DNA from: Pseudooceanicola batsensis HTCC2597
GTDB lineage: Bacteria > Pseudomonadota > Alphaproteobacteria > Rhodobacterales > Rhodobacteraceae
Assembly: GCF_000152725.1 (NCBI RefSeq)
Contig: NZ_CH724131.1
Location: 1,351,856 to 1,415,855 of the forward strand
Direction of reading: 5' to 3'
Length of the DNA: 64,000 bases
This document shows, one piece after another, positions 45,645 through 52,933 of this stretch. A model generated the notes under the pieces. That model was given only the letters and a program-made list of their open reading frames with translations, was not told where the DNA came from and ran no database searches. Both the position numbers and the translations under genes were made by a program. Each line of letters begins with the position of its first letter. Within the stretch, counting starts at the first letter, position 1.

Positions 45645-47740
45645 GCGGCAACCTCGCTTCCGAGCTGCCGCTCAAGTGATTGTCGGATCAAACCAATAAC
45701 ATACGGGAGGTCGGCATGGGCATCGAGTTTGACCTCGACTTCACCATTGCCCCATCGCCCCAGCCCCGACACGTCTCTGCATAGTCCGCGCGGATCGTTG
45801 ATGTCGGCAAAGCGCATGTTCAGTGACAGCCGAAGCTGTTTAGATAGTGGAACGACATCGACGAAGTTGGTCTCGGCCTTATAGGCCACATAGAGCTTCA
45901 GAAATTCCTCAGAGATACAAGGGTCAAGCGCGAGCACCTCCTTGCGGAAGGAAGCAAACAGATCGCTCAAAGCTTCCCCCTGCAAGTGGGGATGATCTTC
46001 AATCCTGTACTGCTCCCGTATGGTAGCTTTGGGGCGATAGGCTTCGACAATTTCCTTGGCCAGCTTGGGCGCAGGCCAAACACCAACGGCGGTCTTGGCA
46101 AGTCTTGCTGCGCGTTCTTTGATGGCCTCCTCATTCCAGGTGTCCAGCTGACCGAGCCCAGCGTTCACTCGAAGCGGGCTCTGCGCGAAGCCACCCTCCA
46201 TATCGCGCTTCTCAATAAATGGCTTGTCGCTGTACTCGGAGTTGTAGCCTGTCAGCGTCAAGTTCCCGAGGGTGTGGAGCCATGTCTCGTGTACGCGCTG
46301 CCACTCTGGGCCCAGCGTCGTCTGCCATGCCTGCGACAGCTCTTGGTTCTGCGGCATTATGTGCTCGATGGTGTATTCATCTACCGATACACGCTCCTTG
46401 CGCCCAAAGTTTTCGAAGCGACGGAGCCAATAACTACGGCTGCGGAAGTGATAGAGATCGCGAGTCTGGATATCGCGCTCGAACTCCTCATCGCTCGGGA
46501 AGCGGCGATAGGACGGAAGGTTGATGAAATGCGCCTGAATGCTCTCCAGATAGCGGTCCTTCTTAAGCGCCTTGGTGAAGGTCGCGAAGGTCTTGTTCAT
46601 CGAGTTGGTCGGGATCGCGCAGATCGCGCGACGGAAGACGTAAGCCTCGATAAGGCGGATCGCCTCGGCAAGTTCGTCCTTGCTCAGCAAGCCCGTCGAA
46701 TAATCATGATAGAGCTCAAGCAGGAAGGGGTAAGCCACATCAACCTTCAGCTCTCGGAGGTCATGGAAGGCTTGGATCAAATCGGGATCGGTCTCTGCAC
46801 CGAGCGCCATTGCACAGTAGTAGCGAGCGTAGTCGCGGATTTCCTTGACTAGCGGCTCGACATTATCGCCCGTCGCGCCAATGGCGCGCGCATGTGCCTT
46901 GAAGGCTTCATACACCTCATCCAGCCTTGGGATGTCGCCCGTCTGGACGGTTAAGTAGTGTCGCATGAAGCCGTCGAAATGCGTGTTGTAGGCTTCCTGA
47001 CCGAAGGCGATCTCCATCGGTCGCCAGAACTCCTCATACAGCCTCGTCTGTAGAACAGGCTCCAGCCCCATCAGGATGAAGTTGCGGATCAGATCAGCTT
47101 GACTGAGCTCGCGGCCTGTCGAGTTCATGCTCTCGAAGATGAGCTGCGGATTATCTTGGTCGCGGTTGAGCGCGATATCAACAACGACGAGCTTGGCAAG
47201 CCCGTTGCAGATAGCTGCCAGATCACCCTTGCAGCCAGCGATCAGCTCCTGGAACAGCGCGAAGTTTTCTGTAACGCGGATCGAATGCTCGGCGGGTTGC
47301 TCTTTGCCGCCAACAATCGCCTTCAGCGTCTTCTTATCGGTCTGGGAGAGGAGCAGCTTGTAGTGCCGCTCGCCCGTTTCTTCGGGGTTGAGCAAATAGT
47401 AGTTGCGCAGCTTGCGGGCGGAAAACCCGTCAACGGGTTCCTCATCGCCAAGCGCGTTGGCCAGCGCGGCGAGCAACAGTGTCACGGTGGTCAGGCGTTG
47501 CTGGCCATCGATCACCAGTAGCGGAGCTTGGTGTGAGACTTGCGACAGGCCTTCCTCGATGTAGACAATCGAGCCGACAAAATGTACAGATATCGCATCG
47601 TTCTTGCCCGTGCGAATGATGTCATCCCAGAGCTGGCGGCACTCTTTTTCGGTCCATGAATAGGTCCGCTGATAGATCGGGATCACGAACTGCGGCGATT
47701 TTTTTAGGAACGCGAGAAGTTTGGCTTCAGTTGCTTTCAT
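45641..47740 (-). CDS. DUF262/DUF1524 (GmrSD-like) restriction-associated protein
   Basis: A 699-residue protein. The N-terminal DUF262 domain has IPIYQRTYSWTEKECRQLWD and the nucleotide-hydrolysing DGQQRLTTVTLLL. The central part is helical. The DUF1524 HNH-type nuclease domain is seen as DEYTIEHIMPQNQELSQAW and LGNLTLTGYNSEYSDKPF. The C-terminal about 100 residues resemble a DUF5655-type domain. Relatives such as GmrSD cut modified phage DNA; similar single-chain proteins occur inside type I restriction operons. It lies 3 bases after hsdS and overlaps hsdR by 4 bases. Confidence 0.9.
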   Translation of the reverse strand: MKATEAKLLAFLKKSPQFVIPIYQRTYSWTEKECRQLWDDIIRTGKNDAISVHFVGSIVYIEEGLSQVSHQAPLLVIDGQQRLTTVTLLLAALANALGDEEPVDGFSARKLRNYYLLNPEETGERHYKLLLSQTDKKTLKAIVGGKEQPAEHSIRVTENFALFQELIAGCKGDLAAICNGLAKLVVVDIALNRDQDNPQLIFESMNSTGRELSQADLIRNFILMGLEPVLQTRLYEEFWRPMEIAFGQEAYNTHFDGFMRHYLTVQTGDIPRLDEVYEAFKAHARAIGATGDNVEPLVKEIRDYARYYCAMALGAETDPDLIQAFHDLRELKVDVAYPFLLELYHDYSTGLLSKDELAEAIRLIEAYVFRRAICAIPTNSMNKTFATFTKALKKDRYLESIQAHFINLPSYRRFPSDEEFERDIQTRDLYHFRSRSYWLRRFENFGRKERVSVDEYTIEHIMPQNQELSQAWQTTLGPEWQRVHETWLHTLGNLTLTGYNSEYSDKPFIEKRDMEGGFAQSPLRVNAGLGQLDTWNEEAIKERAARLAKTAVGVWPAPKLAKEIVEAYRPKATIREQYRIEDHPHLQGEALSDLFASFRKEVLALDPCISEEFLKLYVAYKAETNFVDVVPLSKQLRLSLNMRFADINDPRGLCRDVSGLGRWGNGEVEVKLDAHADLPYVIGLIRQSLERQLGSEVAA

Positions 47741-47743
47741 CGA

Positions 47744-48877
47744 TTAAAGCTCCCCTCGAAATGCACGGCTTTGCAGTGAGGCAAAAAGCTCGTTGAAACT
47801 TGAGAGAGCCCGATGATACGTGATCTTTCGCTCAGTTATTTTATTGAGCTTTGCAACCAATTCCGTCTGAACTGACAGCGGAGGAATTATCGCTTCCATG
47901 CGCTTGAGAAGGCTTAGTGTTACAGTCTTTTGAGCAATACCTGTCGCTCCAACATCCGCTTGATGACGAAGACTCGGACTTTCGAGGAGATACATCAAGT
48001 AATAACTGTCAATAAGGTCTGGGTTTGGCTTTAGGTGAGCGATGTGCCGCTGGAACAAGAACTTCTCACCTTCTGGTACAACCGCGGCATGGCCGTATGA
48101 TCCAACTGAAGTGTAGAGAACATCGCCAGGTTCAACTTTTGTGTTTCTAGTTAGCTCATCGTAAGTCTGCTCAGAGATGAATTTCTCAGTTTCAAAATCA
48201 ATTTCCTGATTGCGGATATTTGAAACAAAAAGAAATGGCACTCCACTAGTTGCCCATTTGGGAGATTGGTGGGTTCCGTCAGTGATCTTGGCGCAAACTT
48301 CGCCTAATGTTGTGTTCTCACCACGTAGGCTCTTTTGATGCCCGTCAAACCAAGCTTTTCCCAAAACATCGAGGCGGTCAATGGCGCGTTGGCGCAAGCG
48401 GCGCAGCGCATCTGCCCGATCGAGGATCGCCGCAATCCGCTTCTGTTCGTCGAGCGATGGGAGGGGGATTGTCGTTCGCTCAAGGTCTTTCTTGTTGAAC
48501 CCCGCTTGGGCGGCCCTTCCACCTAATCCCAGAATGTAATTTTGAAATTTGGGCGAACTGAGAAAATGGCTAAGATAACGCCGGTCAATCAGATCATCAT
48601 TTGGTATAGTCTTTACTAGGGCAACGTTATAGGCGCCAGATTTCCCCTGTAGAATTCTTCCAATAGACGCACCATATCGCGCAATCATTATATCGGATTC
48701 ATCACAGGTTTTAAGATTGGAAGCCCTTGGTACATAGACTGGGTTATCATCACTTTTAAAATCACGGATTTGAAGTAATCTTATGTAATTGTCAGATGGT
48801 TCCTGCTTGAAGGTACTCTTTGGTGGTTGAGTTCCTCCTTGAATATCGCAAGCATCTAAGAACGGCACTTCCCTCAC
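47744..48877 (-). CDS. hsdS: Type I restriction specificity subunit S
   Basis: A 377-residue DNA-recognition subunit that directs HsdM and HsdR. Two target-recognition domains are seen: the first ends in KKDLERTTIPLPSLDEQKRI and the second in LSLLKRMEAIIPPLSVQTEL, each followed by a helical spacer (AAILDRADALRRLRQRAIDR and VAKLNKITERK). The DNA-contacting halves YIRLLQIRDFKSDD and GVPFLFVSNIRNQEIDFETE are typical. Both halves are complete, so a bipartite site is expected; its sequence cannot be deduced. It overlaps hsdM by 4 bases. Confidence 0.92.
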   Translation of the reverse strand: MREVPFLDACDIQGGTQPPKSTFKQEPSDNYIRLLQIRDFKSDDNPVYVPRASNLKTCDESDIMIARYGASIGRILQGKSGAYNVALVKTIPNDDLIDRRYLSHFLSSPKFQNYILGLGGRAAQAGFNKKDLERTTIPLPSLDEQKRIAAILDRADALRRLRQRAIDRLDVLGKAWFDGHQKSLRGENTTLGEVCAKITDGTHQSPKWATSGVPFLFVSNIRNQEIDFETEKFISEQTYDELTRNTKVEPGDVLYTSVGSYGHAAVVPEGEKFLFQRHIAHLKPNPDLIDSYYLMYLLESPSLRHQADVGATGIAQKTVTLSLLKRMEAIIPPLSVQTELVAKLNKITERKITYHRALSSFNELFASLQSRAFRGEL

Positions 48878-50412
48878 GACAGCATCTCCTCCAACTGGGT
48901 AAGTCCGTCACTAATGTCATTCTCGATGGATCGCAGTTCGGCTATGATATCTGCTGGTGACTGATGCTCAGCTTCTACATACTCAACCTCCTTGTAGCGG
49001 TTGAGCGAGAGGTCGTAATCGGAAGCGGTGATTTCCGCGAGCGATACACAGAAGCTCTGGGCCGTGGGAGAGTTCGCGGTCTCGCTCCCGTCCTTCTCTG
49101 CCCATCTCCTCAGCAGGTCGGGCAAGTTGTTCTTTTCATGCTCCGCGTCGCTCAGCGCCTCGACTGGAACAGGTCCCATCTTCTCGGGGGGCAGAAGCGG
49201 CGTGCGCTTGTCATCGAGAGAGATACCGTCGGCCTGCAAATCATAGAACCAGACGTGATCGGTGCCGCCAACGCCCGTCTTGGTGAACACTAGGATCGCG
49301 GTAGAAACACCCGCATAGGGGCGGAAGACGCCAGACGGTAGTTTGATGACCGCATCTAGCTTGTGATCCTCGACCAGCATGCGGCGAATTTCTTTGTGGG
49401 CCTTTGATGCGCCAAACAGCACGCCGTCGGGCACGACCACGGCCGCGCGACCGCCTGTCTTTAGCAGGCGCAGAAAGAGCCCGACAAACAGAAGCTCAGT
49501 CTTCTTCGTCTTGACGATCTTCTGGAGGTCCTTGGCGGTGCTGTCGTAGTCCAGCGATCCCGCGAATGGGGGATTGGCAAGGATCAGGGAATACTTACCC
49601 GCATCTGCGTTGTGCTCTTCGGCAAGGCTGTCACGGTAGGAAATATCGGCATCCTCGACGCCGTGCAGGACCATGTTCATCGCCCCGATGCGGAGCATGG
49701 TCGGGTCGAAGTCGAAGCCGTGGAACATATCTTTGTGAAAATGCGCGCGCTGCTTTTCGTTGCGGAAGAGTTCGGGGTGGTTGGCGCGCAGGTACTCCCC
49801 CGCCGCGACCAAGAAGCCGCATGTGCCCGAGGCGGGGTCGCAGATCACGTCATCAGGTGTCGGTGCGGTTAGCTCGACCATCAGCTGGATTATGTGGCGC
49901 GGCGTGCGAAACTGGCCGTTCTGCCCTGCGCTCGCGATCTTGCCGAGCATATATTCGTAGAGATCGCCCTTGGTGTCGCGGTCATCCATCGGGATTTGGT
50001 CGAGCATCTCCACGACTTTGGACAAGAGCGACGGACTGGAGAAGCCAAGGCGGGCGTCCTTCATGTGCTTGCCGTAGCTGGAGCCTTCTTCACCAAGCTG
50101 GCGAAGGAATGGAAAGACGTGCTCATCGACGACTTCCATCATTTCGCGGGCTTCAAAATTCTTGAAGCGTGACCAGCGCATATCTTCGTATGCGCGGCCT
50201 TTGTCGTCATTACCTTCAGGGAAAATGCGGCGCTCCATTTCGAGGCCGAGCGTTTCCGCCTTACTTTCTTCGAGCGTGTGAAGGTCATCGAGTCGCTTGA
50301 TGAAAAGCAAATAGGTGATCTGTTCGATCACTGAGAGCGGGTTCGAAACACCGCCAGACCAGAACGCATTCCAGATTTGGTCAACCTTGTTTCGAATTTC
50401 GCCTGTCAGCAT
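48874..50412 (-). CDS. hsdM: Type I restriction DNA methyltransferase subunit M
   Basis: A 512-residue adenine methyltransferase that protects the element's target sites. The helical N-terminal domain starts MLTGEIRNKVDQIWNAFWSG; the SAM-binding motif is DPASGTCGFLVAAGEYL; and the catalytic NPPF is in SLILANPPFAGSLDYDS. The GQFRTPRHIIQLMV block is usual for HsdM. ATG 50410-50412 was chosen because the domain starts there; the longer open frame reads through the upstream small gene. It overlaps that ribbon-helix-helix gene by 32 bases and hsdS by 4 bases. Confidence 0.94.
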   Translation of the reverse strand: MLTGEIRNKVDQIWNAFWSGGVSNPLSVIEQITYLLFIKRLDDLHTLEESKAETLGLEMERRIFPEGNDDKGRAYEDMRWSRFKNFEAREMMEVVDEHVFPFLRQLGEEGSSYGKHMKDARLGFSSPSLLSKVVEMLDQIPMDDRDTKGDLYEYMLGKIASAGQNGQFRTPRHIIQLMVELTAPTPDDVICDPASGTCGFLVAAGEYLRANHPELFRNEKQRAHFHKDMFHGFDFDPTMLRIGAMNMVLHGVEDADISYRDSLAEEHNADAGKYSLILANPPFAGSLDYDSTAKDLQKIVKTKKTELLFVGLFLRLLKTGGRAAVVVPDGVLFGASKAHKEIRRMLVEDHKLDAVIKLPSGVFRPYAGVSTAILVFTKTGVGGTDHVWFYDLQADGISLDDKRTPLLPPEKMGPVPVEALSDAEHEKNNLPDLLRRWAEKDGSETANSPTAQSFCVSLAEITASDYDLSLNRYKEVEYVEAEHQSPADIIAELRSIENDISDGLTQLEEMLS

Positions 50413-50593
50413 GCTCGTCCCTGCTTTCGTTTTTCGTGTTGTCTTGTGAAGGTACGGGGTGGCTTTCGACATAAGCGCGCATGAACTCACGGATGACTTG
50501 CGCGGCTGGTTTGTCGTCGGCCTGGCATGCAATAAGGAATTCATCACGCAACTCGCGACTAACTCGGACCCGCATGCCAACGGCCTTCTTCAT
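50381..50593 (-). CDS. Ribbon-helix-helix-like small protein, first gene of the restriction operon
   Basis: A 70-residue protein whose MKKAVGMRVRVSRELRDEFL opens with a ribbon-helix-helix-like strand followed by IACQADDKPAAQVIREFMRA, the pattern of small plasmid repressors and antitoxin-type DNA binders. The C-terminus is charged (NESRDEHADRRNSKQG). It starts at ATG 50591-50593, with a perfect palindrome 9 bases upstream, and overlaps hsdM by 32 bases. It probably autoregulates the operon, acting like a controller protein for restriction; that is inference. No toxin partner is visible. Confidence 0.65.
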   Translation of the reverse strand: MKKAVGMRVRVSRELRDEFLIACQADDKPAAQVIREFMRAYVESHPVPSQDNTKNESRDEHADRRNSKQG

Positions 50594-50601
50594 CGGGCTA
50601 A

Positions 50602-50620
50602 GTGTAACCAATGGTTACAC
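50602..50620. promoter_or_regulatory. Perfect palindromic operator candidate of the restriction operon
   Basis: GTGTAACC and GGTTACAC form a perfect 8-bp inverted repeat with a 3-base centre, 9 bases before the start codon of the ribbon-helix-helix gene. A dimeric small repressor would bind such a site, so autoregulation of the restriction operon is likely. Confidence 0.6.
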
Positions 50621-50709
50621 ATTTTGGAAGCGCCGATTGCCTCTCGTCGAGAAGAAAAAGCTCGACGCAGTCGTTTCCATGAAATGGTCATGGGGGTATC
50701 GGGGGTAGC

Positions 50710-50977
50710 AGGAACGCTCCCCTGATCGGTGATCAACCTGGCGACAGGTTGTCCATGGTTCGGTGCAGGTGGAGAGGGACGTCTCCAAGTCCTGCGAGTG
50801 GGTTTCAAGGGGGCGCGATAGCTCCTTTGATCGATGGGTGCAGGGAGAGCGAAGTTTCCATGCTCGTGGCCTAAGCGGCGAAACGCTTCTGGCTGGGTGA
50901 TGGGTTCAATACCCTGAGACCAGCCACAGGCCGGGGGGATGCAACGGGGGCGCGCAGCGGGTCCCCTTGCCAAGATG
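50710..50977 (+). ncRNA. Structured non-coding segment with three-way junction
   Basis: Between the restriction operon and the next forward gene lies about 490 bases without a protein-like frame. At 50868-50932 a compact fold is visible: an outer stem GGCCT/AGGCC, arm 1 AAGCG/CGCTT with loop GCGAAA, and arm 2 TGGCTGG/CCAGCCA (7 bp), whose inner stem GGGT/ACCC carries loop TCAAT; the internal loop GTGAT/TGAGA could form tandem G-A pairs. More stems lie upstream (CCTG/CAGG near 50740) and downstream (GGGGA/TCCCC, 50934-50966). The strand is a guess. It may be a non-coding RNA, a leader or a replication or transfer site. Confidence 0.45.
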
Positions 50978-50994
50978 GTGTTGTACTACAACAC
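50978..50994 (+). promoter_or_regulatory. Operator-like palindrome, copy 1
   Basis: GTGTTGTA, a central C and TACAACAC form a perfect inverted repeat. A related site with the core TGTTG-N5-CAACA lies at 63583-63599; both are followed 7 to 9 bases later by TTGCGTT. Each precedes a forward-transcribed element gene, so a shared repressor or activator is likely. Confidence 0.55.
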
Positions 50995-51112
50995 ACATCT
51001 TGCGTTCGTCGCTAAGTCGAAAACCTGGCTCTGACTCCGTAATAAGTGATCGCTTCAGTCTTGGTGCAGATCGGCGCTTTGACCTAAGCTGGTTTGTGCA
51101 GGAGTACCCGAC

Positions 51113-51487
51113 ATGATGAAACAAAACAGGGGGCCGTCCCACGCCCGTCATCTATCGACTCTCGCTGATCTGGCCGCGAAGAGCTGGCGCGATCTGTTCG
51201 AGGGCAAGCAGCAGATGCCCCGCGAGATGCGTGAGGCCCTGCTGGAGAATTCGCTCGATGTGCAGAGACGGTATGCCGAAAAGGCCATGCGCGGCGGCAA
51301 GGCGAAGTCGATCCGGACGAAGAACATGAAGGGCTTTCAGGGGCTGCTCAATGACGTGGCGTTCATCCTGCACGCCGCCCGCGTGAAGCATGGCAGGCAA
51401 TACTCGAAGGCGATGCAGGCCGAGATTGACCTGAACTTCTCCCAGAGTCGCGCCCATCACTTTCCGTTTGAGGAGACGGACGCATGA
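51113..51487 (+). CDS. Mobile-element protein of unknown function
   Basis: A 124-residue basic soluble protein beginning MMKQNRGPSHARHLSTLADL. It is largely helical with no recognised domain. CAGGAG precedes the start. It is the first gene of a compact run in which each stop overlaps the next start (ATGA), so it is cotranscribed with the following small genes. Upstream lies the operator-like palindrome at 50978-50994. Confidence 0.65.
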   Translation: MMKQNRGPSHARHLSTLADLAAKSWRDLFEGKQQMPREMREALLENSLDVQRRYAEKAMRGGKAKSIRTKNMKGFQGLLNDVAFILHAARVKHGRQYSKAMQAEIDLNFSQSRAHHFPFEETDA

Positions 51488-51717
51488 GCTTCGCCCCAAA
51501 ACATACCCTCGGGGGCAAGCCACTCGATCTTACCCATGATCTGGAAGCCCTCGCCCATATCGAGGCAGAGACGCAGGAGATCATCTTGCGCTCTGTCGCG
51601 CCCCGTCATGTGGCCGCTGTGTGTCAGGCCCGCGATCTGTTCTTGAGACGGCTTGCAGCGGCGTATTCGTGGAAGCACCAGCAGAACGCCCGCCCCAAGA
51701 AGGAGGGCAAGGCATGA
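51484..51717 (+). CDS. Small mobile-element protein of unknown function
   Basis: A 77-residue helical protein starting [20 protein letters not shown]. The C-terminus is basic ([14 protein letters not shown]). No domain is recognised. It overlaps the genes on both sides by 4 bases, which supports it as a real gene in a coupled operon. Confidence 0.6.
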
Positions 51718-51920
51718 ACGAGCCGGAACCCTACACCCATGCGTGGTGGATGCAGAAACCGCCTGAGCCGCTAGCCGACATGGTGCGTCGCTTTCAGGAG
51801 CGCGGACATCTCCAGACGCCCGCGGTGCAGAAGGTCTTGCGGAAGAAGCTCCCGCCCCTGGAGGTGGCCGAGGAGATCGACCGCGACGTGGCGGCGCTCT
51901 GGAAACGTGTGCAGCGATGA
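51714..51920 (+). CDS. Small mobile-element protein of unknown function
   Basis: A 68-residue protein beginning [20 protein letters not shown], with a helical C-terminal half. It starts in an ATGA overlap with the previous stop and ends in an ATGA overlap with the next gene. No domain is recognised. Confidence 0.55.
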
Positions 51921-52018
51921 GACCCTTGCTTGTGGTGATCGTCGTCGGGCTGATCGGATGGGCGGGGTTCACCTATGTCGATCATACCGTCACAGAGAGC
52001 CTGTTTCGGGAGAAATGA
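51917..52018 (+). CDS. 33-residue single-pass membrane peptide
   Basis: A very short gene encoding [20 protein letters not shown] followed by a polar tail ([13 protein letters not shown]). Residues 3-20 form one transmembrane helix. It begins within the stop codon of the previous gene (ATGA) and ends 4 bases before the next, so it is part of the operon. It could be a small subunit of the transfer apparatus, but nothing proves this. Confidence 0.55.
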
Positions 52019-52022
52019 GCCG

Positions 52023-52256
52023 ATGGCGGGCAAGCCGCTGAGAGCAAAGCAGATCGTCGCCGATCTCAAATCCTTGGCAGAAGAGACCGCCTTTATGTAT
52101 GCCTATATCGGCGGAGACGAGGCCATACGGCACGAGCGCAATATCAAGGTGGTCAAGTTCTTCTGGGACACCTACGCCCACAACCAGCGGCGCAGATGGG
52201 AGATGCAGCGCGGAAAACGGCTTCCTTTCGATCCAACAAAGGTTTTCAAGCCGTGA
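52023..52256 (+). CDS. Small mobile-element protein of unknown function
   Basis: A 77-residue basic protein beginning MAGKPLRAKQIVADLKSLAE and rich in aromatic residues around KVVKFFWDTYAHNQRRRWEM. No domain is recognised. It belongs to the same compact operon: 4 bases after the membrane peptide gene and overlapping the next gene by 4 bases. Confidence 0.55.
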   Translation: MAGKPLRAKQIVADLKSLAEETAFMYAYIGGDEAIRHERNIKVVKFFWDTYAHNQRRRWEMQRGKRLPFDPTKVFKP

Positions 52257-52477
52257 GCCGCAGCCCCTACCGCAGCATGATCGACCGCGAGCTTGCCGCC
52301 CACATCTGGAAAGAGAACGGGCGCTACACGGTCACGCTGGAGCCGCCGGAACTGGAAGGGGCCGATATCCTGCGTGGTGTCCGTCTTCTGGAACTGGCTT
52401 ATAGCCGCATCATCGAATGCGAACGCGCCGATGAGCTGGACGCGCAGCGCGACGCACGGAAGGCATCGAAGCAGTAG
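52253..52477 (+). CDS. Small mobile-element protein of unknown function
   Basis: A 74-residue protein starting at a GTG (52253) that overlaps the previous stop as GTGA; an ATG at 52277 is an alternative start. The sequence IDRELAAHIWKENGRYTVTL and the following ELEGADILRGVRLLELAYSR looks like a folded acidic protein. No domain is recognised. It is the last gene of the small-gene run; 125 bases without a gene separate it from the H-NS-like gene. Confidence 0.55.
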   Translation: MSRSPYRSMIDRELAAHIWKENGRYTVTLEPPELEGADILRGVRLLELAYSRIIECERADELDAQRDARKASKQ

Positions 52478-52603
52478 GCGGGAAGAAAGCCGCGTTTCAG
52501 GCTCACCAAATGACGGAGCAGCATAACAGTTTGCCCGCACTTGAAGTATTTATCCTAAACGCTTTAAAGGTATGTCACCCAAACCTTTGATGAGGCCGCA
52601 GGC

Positions 52604-52930
52604 ATGGCAACGAAGATCAATCTCGACAAGCTCGATCTGGATGAACTCAAGCAGCTTCAGAAAGACGTTACCAAAGCTATCGACCAGTATGAGGCCAAAC
52701 GTCGGAATGAAGCCCTCGCCGCAATCGAAGCCACGGCCAAAGAACACGGTTTTTCTGTTGCAGAGTTGACGGGCAGTGTTTCTGCCAGGAAAGGTAAGCA
52801 GCCTTTGCCGCCGAAGTATGCTCATCCTGAAAACCCGTCCCTCACATGGAGCGGGCGCGGTCGTCAGCCAGCCTGGATCAAGGAAGGTCTGGAAAGCGGC
52901 AAGTCGATGAATGACTACCTGATAAAGTAG
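52604..52930 (+). CDS. H-NS family nucleoid protein
   Basis: A 108-residue xenogeneic-silencer-type protein. The N-terminal coiled coil (KLDLDELKQLQKDVTKAIDQ) mediates oligomerisation, and the C-terminal DNA-binding domain has the hallmark PENPSLTWSGRGRQPAWI. Relatives on plasmids reduce the fitness cost of newly acquired A/T-rich DNA. It is flanked by low-GC cargo that it could silence. It converges on the RTX-like gene, with only 3 bases between stops. Confidence 0.87.
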   Translation: MATKINLDKLDLDELKQLQKDVTKAIDQYEAKRRNEALAAIEATAKEHGFSVAELTGSVSARKGKQPLPPKYAHPENPSLTWSGRGRQPAWIKEGLESGKSMNDYLIK

Positions 52931-52933
52931 CTA

